A program made the translations under genes and the position numbers. This document shows positions 24,343 through 36,193 of a stretch of DNA of 64,000 nucleotides, one piece after another; positions within the stretch are counted from its first letter, which is position 1; every line of letters begins with the position of its first letter. The notes under the pieces were generated by a model. The model saw only the letters and a list, made by a program, of their open reading frames with translations, had not been told where the DNA came from and searched no databases. The stretch is from the NCBI GenBank assembly GCA_945859605.1, contig OX243822.1:6349400-6413399 (forward strand). The letters are read 5' to 3'. The stretch is from Lumbricus rubellus. Taxonomy: Eukaryota; Annelida; Clitellata; Crassiclitellata; Lumbricidae.

Positions 24343-25499
24343 GTGTCGTGAAACTGTACCATATGTTTCCATGACATTATTTACCAACTGCATGGCCGTA
24401 TTTAGGGAGGTTTTCAGAACACCCTACCCCGAAATAAAATAATGTAGAAATGAAATAATGCATTTGCAGTTTTGCACAATGTAAAATCGGGGGGGGGGGG
24501 TTTAGATCATGACGATCTAATCATGATGATGATGATGTTGAAGCTGCTTCAGTCAGTTGATTTGGTTGCTTGTCAGTTTGCTCAAGGTCGAGTAAACACC
24601 TTCTGAAACAAAATGCTGGCTACGGCCTAGGCCAACTGTATCTGACATCTAGCACGAGTATTAAAACTCGGTTTCAAATTCGAACGTGACATTTGGTAAA
24701 TTGTGAATTATTTAAATCGTCGAGTACAAATGAAGAACCGTTGCTTTAGCCAGCAGACTTGGCGTAGGTTTGATTTGGAAGATTTTGTTTGTCATAGAAT
24801 ATTCTTGTGTTTTATCGGATATTTACAGTATTATAATTTAATCTACATGTACAGCAGTGCGTGTAGTAGTATTTTTGAGTGGAGTAATTGTAAACGTTTG
24901 CGTAGGTTTAGAGTCGCAGGGTGTTCGTGATATTGAGTTTTGAAAATCGAATATGTGAACGGTGCCATTTTTCTGCCAAGGATGGTGTTATTGGATCCTT
25001 GTTATTGCCAAGACATAACAATACCGGTAGTCTTTTGTTCGTAAAAAAACTGCAATTGAACAGCGAATCAATGCCACTGATGTGTTGTTTTGACCAACAA
25101 AATGTTCTTCAAATGTCTTTCAAAACGGCTTGTGTTATAGTTGGATAAGAGTTACATTACTGTGTAATGTTTGCAACACGCATCACTCTTTAATACTCAT
25201 GTCAGCAACATATTTTTAGTCTAGTGCGCTAGACTGTAGGAGTTGCAGCTGAACGTCACTGTGTGGTAGCAAAGACCATTAACAACGCCCTCCTCCTTTA
25301 TCCAGGTTTGGGACTGGCACTGGTAGAGTGCAACCACTGGCGCTGGACTTGTCCCCAGACAGTCCTGGGTTTTCTTCACAAATCACGTTTCCCCCATGCG
25401 TATACACACTTGGTCTTTATGAGGGGAGTATACGCTGTATACCCATATATATATATATACCATAGACTCTGCACATGCGCAGAGTACAGTACTGCTGGT

Positions 25500-26056
25500 C
25501 ATAGGCGTACGGGAGGTTTCAGAAGCGGGGGGGGGGCAAAAATTGAAGTTCTGCCCGAAAAATTTATCCGGCCAAAAAGTTTTTTTTTTAGTCGTCCGCG
25601 ACTATTTTTGCCCGAAAAACCAGACTTGCCCGAAAGTTGACGACCTTTTTTTTTTTTTTTTTTTTAGTCGTTCGCCACTATTTTTGCCCGAAAAACCAGA
25701 CTTGCCCGAAAGTTGACGACCTTTTTTTTTTTTTTTAGTCGTCCGCCACTATTTTTGCCCGAAAAACCAGACTTGCCCAAAAGTTGACGACCTTTTTTTT
25801 TTTTTTTTTTAGTCGTTCGCCACTATTTTTGCCCGAAAAACCAGACTTGCCCGAAAGTTGACGACCTTTTTTTTTTTTTTTTTTAGTCGTCCGCCGCTAT
25901 TTTTGCCCGAAAAACCAGACTTGCCCAAAAGTTGACGACCTTTTTTTTTTTTTTTTTTTAGTCGTTTGGGTCTGTGTTTGCTCGAAAAAACCACCAAACT
26001 TGCCCGAATCTGGGGGGGCAATTGCCCCCCCTGCACCCCCGCCTCGTACGCCTATG
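25500..26056. mobile_element. hAT-like MITE enlarged by an internal tandem repeat
   Basis: The termini CATAGGCGTACG / CGTACGCCTATG match the element at 15181. Perfect 8-bp duplications, CTGCTGGT, flank it at 25492-25499 and 26057-26064. The interior (about 25586-25975) is a roughly 85-bp unit repeated about five times; each unit has a long T run, AGTCGTTCGCCACTATTTTT, GCCCGAAAAACCAGACTTG and GTTGACGACC. Confidence 0.88.
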
Positions 26057-26583
26057 CTGCTGGTGATGTGTTGAAGGATGTTTTATTATGTGCTTCTTCA
26101 GCAGTGATAATAATTTGCGATACTGCGCTGCATGTGTCTCATGAAACATTCTCAAAGTCAAACTTGTTTGTCATGAGATTATTGTAAGGCGCTATATAAA
26201 TGTCCAAATACACACATACAAAGAGCTAATTTCATATTTCTTAAGTAGCAAATAGATCTAAACAAAGTGATGGGAGTCCCCAAGTGCTAGCCACAATGGA
26301 CATAGTTCATTATATTAACAACAGTTGTTTAATTTTCAGAATTAGCATTTATTTGCTAGCCTTTAAAACTGTATCAACATCCATCCACGCCACTTATAAC
26401 TAGCGTTAAAACTTTTAAATAATACGCATGTGCTCAGTCAAAACACGTCCAAAGCCAAATCAAAAACAATCGCAACGTTCCCAGACCAGTCCAAGTTTCC
26501 GCAAGCCAATACCAAGAAGCAATATCGCAATAACGCTTTTAGTTTACAAACTGGCCTATAAAAAAAATGCAACGAACACAAAC

Positions 26584-26716
26584 TCGAATCCATGAACTCG
26601 GACATTGTTCTATCCTGACTCCAATCCATTAACTCGCACATTGTTCTATCCTGACTCCAATCCGTGAACTCGCATATCGTTCTATCCTGACTCCAAACCA
26701 TTAACTCGCATATCGC
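26584..26716. repeat. 36-bp minisatellite, about four units
   Basis: Units contain GTTCTATCCTGACTCCAA and TTAACTCGCATA variants. A short minus-strand open frame with WSQDRT repeats is a by-product. The array lies a few hundred bases past the SR gene stop; on the minus strand a possible poly(A) signal (AATAAA) lies just beyond it, at 26348-26353. Confidence 0.75.
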
Positions 26717-27038
26717 TCCTTTGTGGCGTAAAGTCAAACAATCCTCTGATGAACAAGATTCTCAACTCCGACGAAAAAACTAACACAAAACTACATCTAA
26801 AGGTTTGTCAAAACAGACATTTTTCTCGCAACCGCTGAAACTAGGTCAGTTCAACACGGTGTTGATCCAACAATGAAACCAGGTCAGTTCAAACCAATCC
26901 TCCAACAACCTTCCATACTTATTTCACCCGCTAACGGGGGGCCCCCAGACCGTGTGTTCAGCGCCGCTCGAAACGTACGTAGAAAACGAACATTTGTTCT
27001 GAGAACGGTTAAGTACATGTATCGAGCCTCGAACAACG

Positions 27039-30000
27039 TTAGGCTTTCATCTTCTTCACTTTGTGACGGTGAAGACGCTGAGGAGGGGACGGCGGGCGCG
27101 GCGGAGGAGGCGACGGAGATTTCCTCTTCGGGCTTCTGTAGCGCTTGCCCTGATCCCACGACGACGGAGCAGGCAGATGGGATTTGGTTGGGGGAGGAGG
27201 GGGTGACGCTTGCTGTGAGGGTCGGACCACCGGACTCCAGTCTCTCCGGTTGTTCACGGCCGGCGACGAACTCCTCGAACGTCGAGTCCCTCTCCGAACC
27301 GGCGGACTCTGCGAGGCCGGTGACGGACTGCGCTTGCGACCGGCATCCGGGCCACCTTTCCGGAAGAACGGGGAGCCACGTCGGGGCGATGGAGAGGAGC
27401 TGCGACGGTACAGGGACTGGCTGTTCTTGGCCAGCGGAGGGGAGTTTCGGAGTCTTCCGTTGGAAGGGCTGCGCCTGGACCGGAGTGGAGAGCCGCCCGC
27501 TCCTCTCCGGCGAGGTGACATGCTACGCTGCGAGGAGAAACGCCGGCCGTATTCGGGAGCTCGAGGGGGGCTTCGGCGAGACATGGGTAGCGGACTGCGC
27601 GAGGCGGACCGGCTCCTGCGAGGAAGCATTCTACCCGGGGGAGGAGGGCTGACGGACAGGCGAGAGCCCCTGGTGGGACGTTGCAGAGGGGAGGGAGGAG
27701 AGGAGCGTCGTGCGTACGAAGGGCTCTTCTGCGGCGGTGGTGACAGTCTTCGGGAGCGTAGAGGGGAGAGCCTCTTTGGTGAACCGCGTTGTGACATCGG
27801 GGAGCATCTTCTGGCGACGGGCGGGGATCCCTTTCGGTACGCACGGGGGCTGCGCGAGGACGGGCTGCGAGCGTACGAACGGGGAATCATCCGCGGAGAA
27901 GATGCCTTGGGACTTCTCCGAGCGCTTCTACGCAACGAAGGACTCCGATCGGAGCTCCTGAACCGGGGCGGAGGAGGAGACCTCTGGGGCGGATTGCCCC
28001 TCGGCGGCGACCTGTAGCCGGGAGACGAGTCCTGACGATACATACGAGGTGGAGTCCGGCCTCGGTTCGGTGGGGGCGAACCGGGTCTTCCAGCCGTCGG
28101 CAGGGAGCCCTGACCGCGCGGCGGAGGACTACGCCTGGAGTACGGAGAGGGACTCTGCACGACGGGTGGACTCCTGTTACGCACGGCGCCCGAGTACCTC
28201 TTCGGGGAGGGGCTACCCGGACGATAATCTATGGAGGTGCTCCTTCTCTTCGAGTGATGGTTCCTGGGGGCGGGTGGGCTCCGACCCTGTCTCTGTGGAG
28301 GTGGCGGGCTGTAGGACCTGCGAGACACGCTTCGTCGCCCGTTCGCCGATGGGGACCGCGACAGCGGGGGACGACGGTCAAGTTCGCCACGCTTGAACCG
28401 CTTCGGGGAGGGGCTACCCGGTGAAGCGTTACGATTGACGCTTGGCGATCGGCTCCTTCTTGGCGCCCTCGACCAGTTTGGAGGGGAGCGGCTGTTGCGA
28501 GGGGACCGGGAAAAACCCTTTCGCGGCCGGCTCACGCTTCGTCGGAACTGTCGGGGCGAGGACGGGGAGCGGCGCTTGCGTGGCGGCGACGGGGAGTACG
28601 TTGGTCGCGGGAGGTAGCTCGAAGGCGTTGGTCTTTCCGGGGAGGAATACCGACTGAAGGGGCTTCTTCCCCCAGTGCCACCACCACGTCTCTGTGTCTT
28701 GAACTTTGTTGGTGGCGACGTCCTTCTACCGTCAATCATCGGACTCCTTGACATGGGAGGCGAGCCCCTTCGGATGGGAGGGCTTCTGCCTAGGCGCGGA
28801 AGCGGACTGTTGCCACGACCTCTTGGACTGAACCGGCCACGGTCGAGGGAGTTGGAGCGGTCACGGGGAAGGGGAGGCGGAGGGGTGCGGCCGAGCAGTC
28901 GACCACGGGTTGGTAGCAGTGGGGGAAGGGGTGAGTTGCGTCGAAGGTAGACCGGACTTCTGGAACGTTCTCTCACCGGACTTCTTCCGCGGCCGTCACC
29001 TCGGCTGCTGGAAACATAGTTAAAACATCACACATCCGGTTAATGACAACTGATTCAGGGAACATAATTATACCAATATGGCAATATATATACTAATCGT
29101 GGGGCAGTGGTGTAGTGGTCTGTGACAACTATTTCAGTGAACATAATTAATATTAACTGCTGATTGCAAAGTTCATAAGGCCTATCCTGCTGTTTAGTTC
29201 AGTATGTGAGGCGCCCTTGTAACGGCATGGCTGTGTTACAGCGTCATAGAAATCGTCATTCGTGTTATTAATATTATTATTATTCATACCACAGCACTAA
29301 AGCAATGTTGAAACACGACAACCCAAATTTACTCAACACACCACTTTGTAGCCTGTCAAGTGCCTTCATATTTTACAGAGCTCTGCTACACATTGGCGAC
29401 CACAGATTATAGTTCTAGGAGGGAAAAAACACAATTTTTTTAAACAAAAGCCTGAAAAGTGCAAAAGTTATTTATTTTTAGTACACCCTAGACCAATAAA
29501 TGGACCATTCCAGGATTTGGCATTGTGCAAAGAAATCCACGTTTATTAATCATGACTGTCGAAAACAGTTGGCCTTCATCCATGAATCTGCGACAAATCT
29601 CAGTGACCAACCTCCTGGATGACAGAGGTGGTAGCGGAGGTGGTGGAGGTGGTAGGAGCGGATAGACGCGGTGCAGGTCCCTCGTGATGCTCGGAGACAA
29701 GAGCGGCGGCGCCATCAGTTCGCGGATCGATGTGGGAGGCGACCTAAAGACAACGAGCCGTAGAGCAACAACAAAAAAGCAACAGAACATGTGCAACGAT
29801 CGCCATAGCAACGATCACCATAGCAACGATCACCATAGCAACGATCGCCATAGCAACGATCGCCATAGCAACGATCGTGCAACGGTTGTTTCAATGGTCT
29901 GAAAACAGACAACAATTTATCAGTTAGGTTGTGTCCGTTTTTTTTGTTAGTGTTGCCCAGAATGAACGGAAAATTATATTTGCGGGACACATGCACCGGC

Positions 30001-32804
30001 TTCTGCAACACAACTATAAGATTTCTGTACATACTTTCTGTCTCTGTTAAACAGGTTCCATTGAAAGCCTGCAATGTGTCAACAATTTTAAAAAAATGTA
30101 TTAAATTGAGAATTTATATAGCGCCACTTCGAGAGAAACTCCTCAGAGGCATTTTCGATCTATTATTCAGCTTCATTTCCTCTGAATGTAAAGAAACATG
30201 TAGTAGTTGCACTTGCAATATCATCACTTGCATTTGGATTCAGGCAATTCCGCTATCGCATCTACATTACAAAGTCATCTGTGTTTAACCCTTTAATGCC
30301 GAGACGGTAGTAAATGGTATGGGAAATCCTATACCCTCCGGCATTAAAGGGTTAACAAAGCTAGAATAAAAAAGGCTATGCAAAGACAGAATTAGCAATT
30401 ACAGGTCAACATGGTAACTATTTGCCATGGTTCAACTTAAAACAAAATAGGCAAAAAAATAAACATGAGATCTGCAAATTATGAATTATATGCTATCGTG
30501 AGATGGAGGCAGGCCTTAGAATTTAACATTGTGTTGTGTGTGTTGTGCACATTCATAATGGTTTCAGCTAATTATGATTCATTTTGAATTGTGTGAAAAT
30601 ATCACATACAGATAATTGTAAACAAGACTTTGCCACTAACACAAATGCCTTGAAACAAAATGCAACATATTATCAATTATTAATTTTACTAAAAACAATT
30701 AATTTCTGATGGCATGAAAGCTACTCTCCGCAGCTGAGAGAATATAACCCCATGGCAGATTTAGTAAATTAATGAAAAAATCGACATTCCTACTTATGGG
30801 TGGCCTTTTAAAGGCCTGTGCATTTAAGCCTTCACAAATAAGGCAATTGCTCACTTTAGAAACTGGAATTAATTTTAAAGCGTAAAATAAAATGCTTTGA
30901 ATCAATTAAACAAACTCCTCACGAGCTCGAACATAGTATAAAAACATGTTTAAATTTCAGAACCTGCATTACCAAAACCGGTCGTAGCATGGAGAGACCT
31001 GCAAATGACAATCAGACTACATCCAAGACACGGGAAGAGATGATGAGCGCTTGGAAGGACAGGCGTCCAAGATGAAAGGCATTAGCGTAGTTCCGGCATT
31101 CTCACTCGCGCTCGCAGCACCAATAAGACGTAGGCATTCTTTCAAGGCCTTTTGTTGACGTTTGCTTCATGTCGATCTGCTTCGAAGTAACTGCGAGGAA
31201 ATTCATTTTCGCACGATTTTCGTCGACTTCTATTCTCTGGCGCGGAAGATCGACGCCGTGATGTCTCCTCGGATACGGAGGTCAGCTTCTCACTTCGTTC
31301 TTCTCTGACATCACGGACGCGATGGGTATGATGAGCGAGGCATAAGTACCACAAGAGGATTTCCGAAGTCGACGAGACTGACATGACTAGGAGCAAGCGA
31401 GGAAGAGGTTTGAGATGAACTTCGTTGAAGTTGGAAGCCGTGAGACTGTGACCGAACTGCGAAGCGTGAAGGTACAACGTTGGTAAGGTGCCACGGCACA
31501 GCTGTGGTGCCCAAGACGATAGGATTTGCGTCGCCTATGTTATGTATATGTGTGACGCCTGATCTCATGTCATGAGATCAGTGCAATGGTGCACTTTGGC
31601 GCAGAAAGCGAGTGGAACGTTGTCGAAGAAGGCACCACCAAAGCCAAGATGCCAGGTCAGGCTGTCATCCAGGACAGCCTCGGAAGTGCTTAACCCTTTC
31701 GCTGCCGAGCTTGGCATGTACATGACGTCTTTAGACGTCATAATGGCAGCAAAGGGGTTAATCCACCGTGGTGCGATGGATTCTGTATGCGCCGCGTCGA
31801 TGCTACACCGCAGCGAGAAGCATAATGGTCGGGTTGGGTAGCGACGAGATGAACTGAGGGGGTAAATAGACGAATTGGGTTAAGAATGGGAGAGACGGTG
31901 AAAATACCAGGCCAGGGCGTCATCTGTTTTGGTAAGAGCGTTGGCTCTCTCACGAGATGAAGTGTATGATGGGAAAGACGAATGGCGAGATTAAGACCAC
32001 GAAGTCGTTCGAATCTGCCACGAACATCAGGGGTCGTGGCAAGGCGACGCGGGCGAGGTGGAAATGGCAACCCCAATGTGCCATCTCGTCGGTGATAAGC
32101 AGCCAGGTGGAGGACCATGCCACACATGGAATGGCCGGTACGAGAGGAGACTACCATGCATGGCATGGCTGGCACGATGAGACTACCACACATAGTATGG
32201 CTGGTACGAGGCGGCCACCACACATGGTTTGGCGTGTGCGAGGCGGTTGCAACGTGTACCGAGGAAAGCGGCGACGTTTGAGAACCTGGCGTGCTTCTTG
32301 GTTTAAACGACGATCTCGAGGCATAGAGCGCCTTTTGACTTGGCGTCGGACTGGGCACCAAGTTACGCGTTTCGCTACCATGCACCCTGCGTGCTCGTTT
32401 GGGCGAGGAAGAGGATCTACAAATTGTACCGTCGATCTGGGGTTCGATTTTCACCCGACTGATAAGGCTCTAAATATACATTGCAATATTGCCATTTAGT
32501 CAATGCAATTTTATCGTTTAGATAACATTTATAGTGAAAGTAAATGACGTTCAAGATTATTAAAGACATCCACACAGACAGACAGACAGACGCTGACAAC
32601 AACCATGCAGAACAACAACAACAAAGCCAACGTGAATGTTTTAGACGTAAGTTTTGACAATTTTTTTATCAGGAACAATTAAATGAGCTGCAACTCAATT
32701 ACTGCTAACCTTCAGTGTTTCATGAGCAAAAAATAAGGCTACTGTTTTCCTACTAACATGACAAAAGAATAAGCAATAGATGACAGTTCTTTAAGACCAT
32801 AAAA

Positions 32805-32838
<34 letters not shown>

Positions 32839-34567
32839 ATGCAGACATCAGGGAAGCTAAAACACTAGTTACAACTGAATTTCAAGCTGTCTGTCCTTAT
32901 AGTGTGACCAATCAATAAAGAATGTCACACCCCTCATTGTACGGCAACTACTGCTCTAGCTGCACTGGTGTTAAATGTGGTCAGACATCATTATGTCAAG
33001 AACAACAGCCCTCATCACACAATGCAGTCCCATGCACCGTGAAAAATCTTCAAACCAGCAAATGTCAACTACTCACTGAAAACCCAGTGACATTAGAATT
33101 TAGTAATTTAAATTAAATAAATTTCTCCCAGCTGCAATTAAAATTCAAACATTCACATTGGCTGTTGGGTTATTAATCATCTTTCAACAATTATCAGACG
33201 AACACACCGATATCAAATTTATAACACTAAATGTTCTGCAACAACATTCTCAATGGCACCAACGATCAGCACATCCAGATTCCCTGCAGCCAGGCCCATC
33301 AGGCCAAAATTTCCACACAATTATCTCTGGTTAATCAACACACATATACACAAAAGCCGAATACCATCACTTTACGACTCCAACAAAGAAAAGCAACCAA
33401 AAAACCTGCATAAATTTACCACAAGTCGAAAGAGAGAACGCTTTAAAAAACCCACCGTTAACAATACAAACAAGAAAACAAAAGAGCCTCTCATTTTACC
33501 TGTCGCGGCCAACGGGTGACCTTCTTCCGTGGAACTTGGGGGCGGGCAGCAGGAGCGGCACGGGGGACGTCGCCCGGTTCCCCCAAAGACTCAGAGGCTC
33601 GACGTCCTTGAAGCGCATTTCGTCTCGCGCCCGACGCAGCGGCGACGTGTGGCACAGCGACAGCAGCGGGGTGATCTGACGGTTCGCGACACCAGACGAC
33701 ACCAGCGAACGCGCCCCGACCTGGAGTGAAAGTAGCGGCGAAATGCGATCGATGGACAACAGCGAGGTTGCGGACACCGTGGCCTTGGGCGGGTCGCGCC
33801 GCCTCGACCGCCTCAAGTTCGCGGCGGGGCCGTTCGCCTTTGCGAATTCCACTCGGACTTTCGAGCCGCACAGCATCTTGCCGTCGAATGCCTCGATGAC
33901 GTCGGCCGCGTCTTTCGTGCTGACGAACTCGACGAAAGCGAATCCCGGCGGATTGTGGGCCATCCAGACTTCGCGCATCTTGCCGAACCGAGTGAATTCG
34001 CGTTCCAGGTCTTCCTTCTTGGCCGTCTCGGACAGATCGCCGATGTAGAGCTTGTTCGGTATTCGTCTTGGGGCGTTCTTCTTCGGCTGGAATAAAAACA
34101 AACTTTGTTCAGAAAAGCCAATTCCGTCTAATAATTAATCTGGTTCGATTTCAATATTTAGAAATACGCCCAGGCTGCTCAAAGTGATTTGTTTGTTTAC
34201 ATACATTTATATAGCTCTGTATGTGATTAATCAATCAACGAATAAAGCAATAAAAATACTTTACGGATCACCGCACACACATAAAATAGCACGTAGTTTG
34301 GAGTCGTTCGCGTTCCGTCGTACTGTTTTTCAGCATCATGTCAATATAAAAAATCTGCCCAAAAAAATCACAAGCAATTCTTTAGTCCGCTTCTCTGATT
34401 CCTGATATGCATGCTAGACATGGCATACGATCAACTCAAAAGCAGCCGTGTAAACCATACAAATTCCAACGATCAAATCATAAATTCCATACCTCCGGTT
34501 CAGGTTTACGAGGAGACGACCTTCTAGGGCCTCTGTTTCGTCTTCCCTTTGAATTATTCGACGACAT
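27039..34567 (-). CDS. Very large SR-type splicing protein with N-terminal RRM
   Basis: Exons from the minus-strand 5' end: 34493-34567, 33500-34086, 29612-29743 and 27039-29007. Phases close (75; 587 to phase 2; 132 keeps phase 2; then stop), giving about 920 residues, or 876 if the 132-bp Pro-rich exon is skipped. An RRM spans roughly residues 36-108, with RNP2 LYIGDL and RNP1 PGFAFVEF preceded by VWMAHNP, closest to the SRSF3/SRSF7 type. No zinc knuckle follows. About 650 residues of Arg/Ser/Pro repeats (RSPP, SPSPKR, RRSPS) follow, ending HRHKVKKMKA. SR proteins bind exonic enhancers and recruit spliceosome parts in nuclear speckles. Classical SRSF proteins are 160-500 residues, so this one is unusually long and closer in build to SRRM-like matrix proteins. 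The third exon's donor (GTTGGT) is weak. I cannot name a precise orthologue. Confidence 0.82.
29797..29881. repeat. 15-bp array of X-box-like motifs, five units
   Basis: The unit is CGATCRCCATAGCAA, repeated five times. Each junction reads ATCRCCATAGCAAC, matching the loose X-box pattern RYYNYYNNRRNRAC. It lies in intron 2 of the SR gene, 54 bp upstream, in transcription direction, of the 132-bp exon. Confidence 0.8.
30285..30355. mobile_element. TTAA-bounded mini-hairpin (piggyBac-like MITE)
   Basis: TTAACCCTTTAATGCCG at the left and CGGCATTAAAGGGTTAA at the right are exact reverse complements. The interior includes GTAGTAAATGGTATGGGAAA, shared with the copy at 39764-39833. Confidence 0.7.
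31142..32454 (-). other. CpG-rich interval with RS-like open frames in SR intron 2
   Basis: Two minus-strand frames, 31142-31477 (RRRSSAPENRSRRKS region, ends with a stop) and 31738-32454 (RSSSSPKRARRVHGSE at its start, preceded by TTTGTAG), have RS-rich stretches unlike the AT-rich flanks. The second would enter in phase 2 like neighbouring exons, but I found no phase-2 donor. A four-fold ~33-bp repeat lies at 32115-32235. This may be alternative exons, a decayed duplicate or chance. Confidence 0.3.
31690..31761. mobile_element. TTAA-bounded mini-hairpin (piggyBac-like MITE)
   Basis: The left end is TTAACCCTTTCGCTGCCG and the right end is the reverse complement with small changes (GGCAGCAAAGGGGTTAA). 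Its core is the palindrome TGACGTCTTTAGACGTCA. Confidence 0.65.
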
Positions 34568-36179
34568 TTTGAGTAATTATATCTTTAAAGAAAACAAGAA
34601 AAAATCGCGCACGGATCAGAAATTTTAATGAAGTGAATCTATGCGGGGTTCACACTGTCTAGCGCACGGGCTGAAAGCCGAAATTTCGTTTATCTAGCGC
34701 ATTTCAGTAGAAGTTTTTAATGTAAAAAATGAGAAAATTGCACGTTTTGTTAGCGATGCTTTCGTAATTTTGTGCTACCGATAAAGCATTTCAACTTATG
34801 ATTTATTTATAAAAATATGCTAAAAGTTACGAAGTTTGTCTTGGCTATAATTGGAAGACAGGCAAAATGAGCATTGATCACGCACTTAGGCCTAATATTA
34901 AGACCCAAGCTTTCATGTCACTAACTTATAAGGCTTTTAGCACAGTTTGTTATCTATACTGCGCTTTTAGTTTTTTTTATAATGATCCTAATTGCGACGA
35001 TTGACCCTCTATTGGTGTGTACTAGATGTATACAAAATAATACTATACTCCATGATGATATTCGGGGCCCGGTACGCCTAATGGATAACACGATGGCGCA
35101 GTGAGCGAGAATTACCGAGTTCGAGTCCCTGGTTGTATTGGGAAAATATGCTTTGAAGACTTAGTTTGAAGCCTGCTATTAGCGCCGATTATTGCAGGCT
35201 GTCTGTTCAGTTAGTATAGCTAAGTTTGATGTTAATTAAGAGCAGTGCGTTAGCAGGCGATGATTAGGCCTAAAGAAAAATTATAATAAATGGGTTATAC
35301 AGCTAGGCCTAGTCAAACACCAATAGATCGTTTATTATACTGATTGCCGTCCACGCTTTGCGAAAAGAACATAGAAACATAATATTATTAGCACTTATGA
35401 AATTAGCACTGTGTAGAATACCCGCCGCCGCCGCTGCTTCGAGCGTCGCTGTGGCGCATTGGTATTGACCTTCGGATGACTGTAAATAATCTTTTAACTT
35501 GTTATTTATAAAGATATATACGAGTTGAAGTAAAATGTTGACTTAATTATTACACAAATCACTGCTTTGATAGCGTTCGGTGCGTCTTTTATAATGTGGA
35601 CGTAGCCTTTTGCTCATAGGGTGTGGTAAATGGTGCATCTAAGTACCGAAAGGCCCATTAATTGATACTATGGTTACAATAACCTATACGTATGCTTGTA
35701 TGTATGTATGTTTTTTGTGTATGTATTTATATATTCATTTGCGAGTGTTAGAGCATGCATACCCGGTTTTGATACATGGTCATTAGCCAGCAAGAAACCA
35801 CAATAGCCCACATGGAAAGAATTCCCACAAATTCTGATATAGTGTTGGACAAAGACATTAAATCTACCTGAAATTCAGACAGAACTCTCGTTTTCTTTCT
35901 ATTTGTGAGTGCACATGTATTTTATAAAGACCATGAGCTGCATCACTTACATTTGAGAGTCTTATCACTAACGGCGTAACCTTGCTAAATTTGTACAGGT
36001 TTTTTGTATGGAATACACCTTCTGATTTTGAGTGTCCATGTATTTTAGAAAGGCCACGAACTGCAGTATTTACCGGGTACATTTGCATTTCAGAGTCTCA
36101 TTCCTAACCTGGCAGTTGTACAGTTTTTCTGTATGGAATTTTCAAACATTCTGATTTTGTTGATTCTGTTCTCCCACAG
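34568..36179. other. Intergenic, SR gene promoter side to NDUFAF1
   Basis: It carries the presumed promoter of the SR gene (minus strand) near 34570-34900 and the upstream region of NDUFAF1. A family-2 SINE is at 35068-35215. There is a direct repeat of CATGTATTTTAKAAAGRCCA-type units around 35910-36075. No further gene is seen. Confidence 0.45.
35068..35215 (+). mobile_element. tRNA-derived SINE, family 2
   Basis: The tRNA-like head has box A GCCTAATGGATAACACGATG and box B GAGTTCGAGTCCC. The body ends GCCTGCTATTAGCGCCG ... TTGCAGGCTGTCTG, shared with 9893-10025. It looks like the better preserved of the two copies. Confidence 0.6.
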
Positions 36180-36193
36180 GTAATTCAAACGCG

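Larger units (their letters stand above)
16645..26583. other. 10-kb gene-poor, repeat-rich interval
   Basis: I found no exon I could support. It contains a 116-bp direct duplication, three LINE or MITE insertions, poly-G runs (20620, 21545, 24490), about a dozen AGGCCTA motifs between 19.1 and 20.9 kb, degenerate repeats of ATCATGGCTATTT-type units at 23795-23995, and a possible tRNA-derived fragment at 20636-20700 (box-B-like GAGTTCGATTCCC). Open frames here are under 130 codons and lack family signatures. Confidence 0.5.

Noticed and set aside
27184..28950. Several long plus-strand frames opposite the SR gene
   Set aside because: They are shadows of the RS-repeat exon, which lacks stops on the other strand because of its composition.
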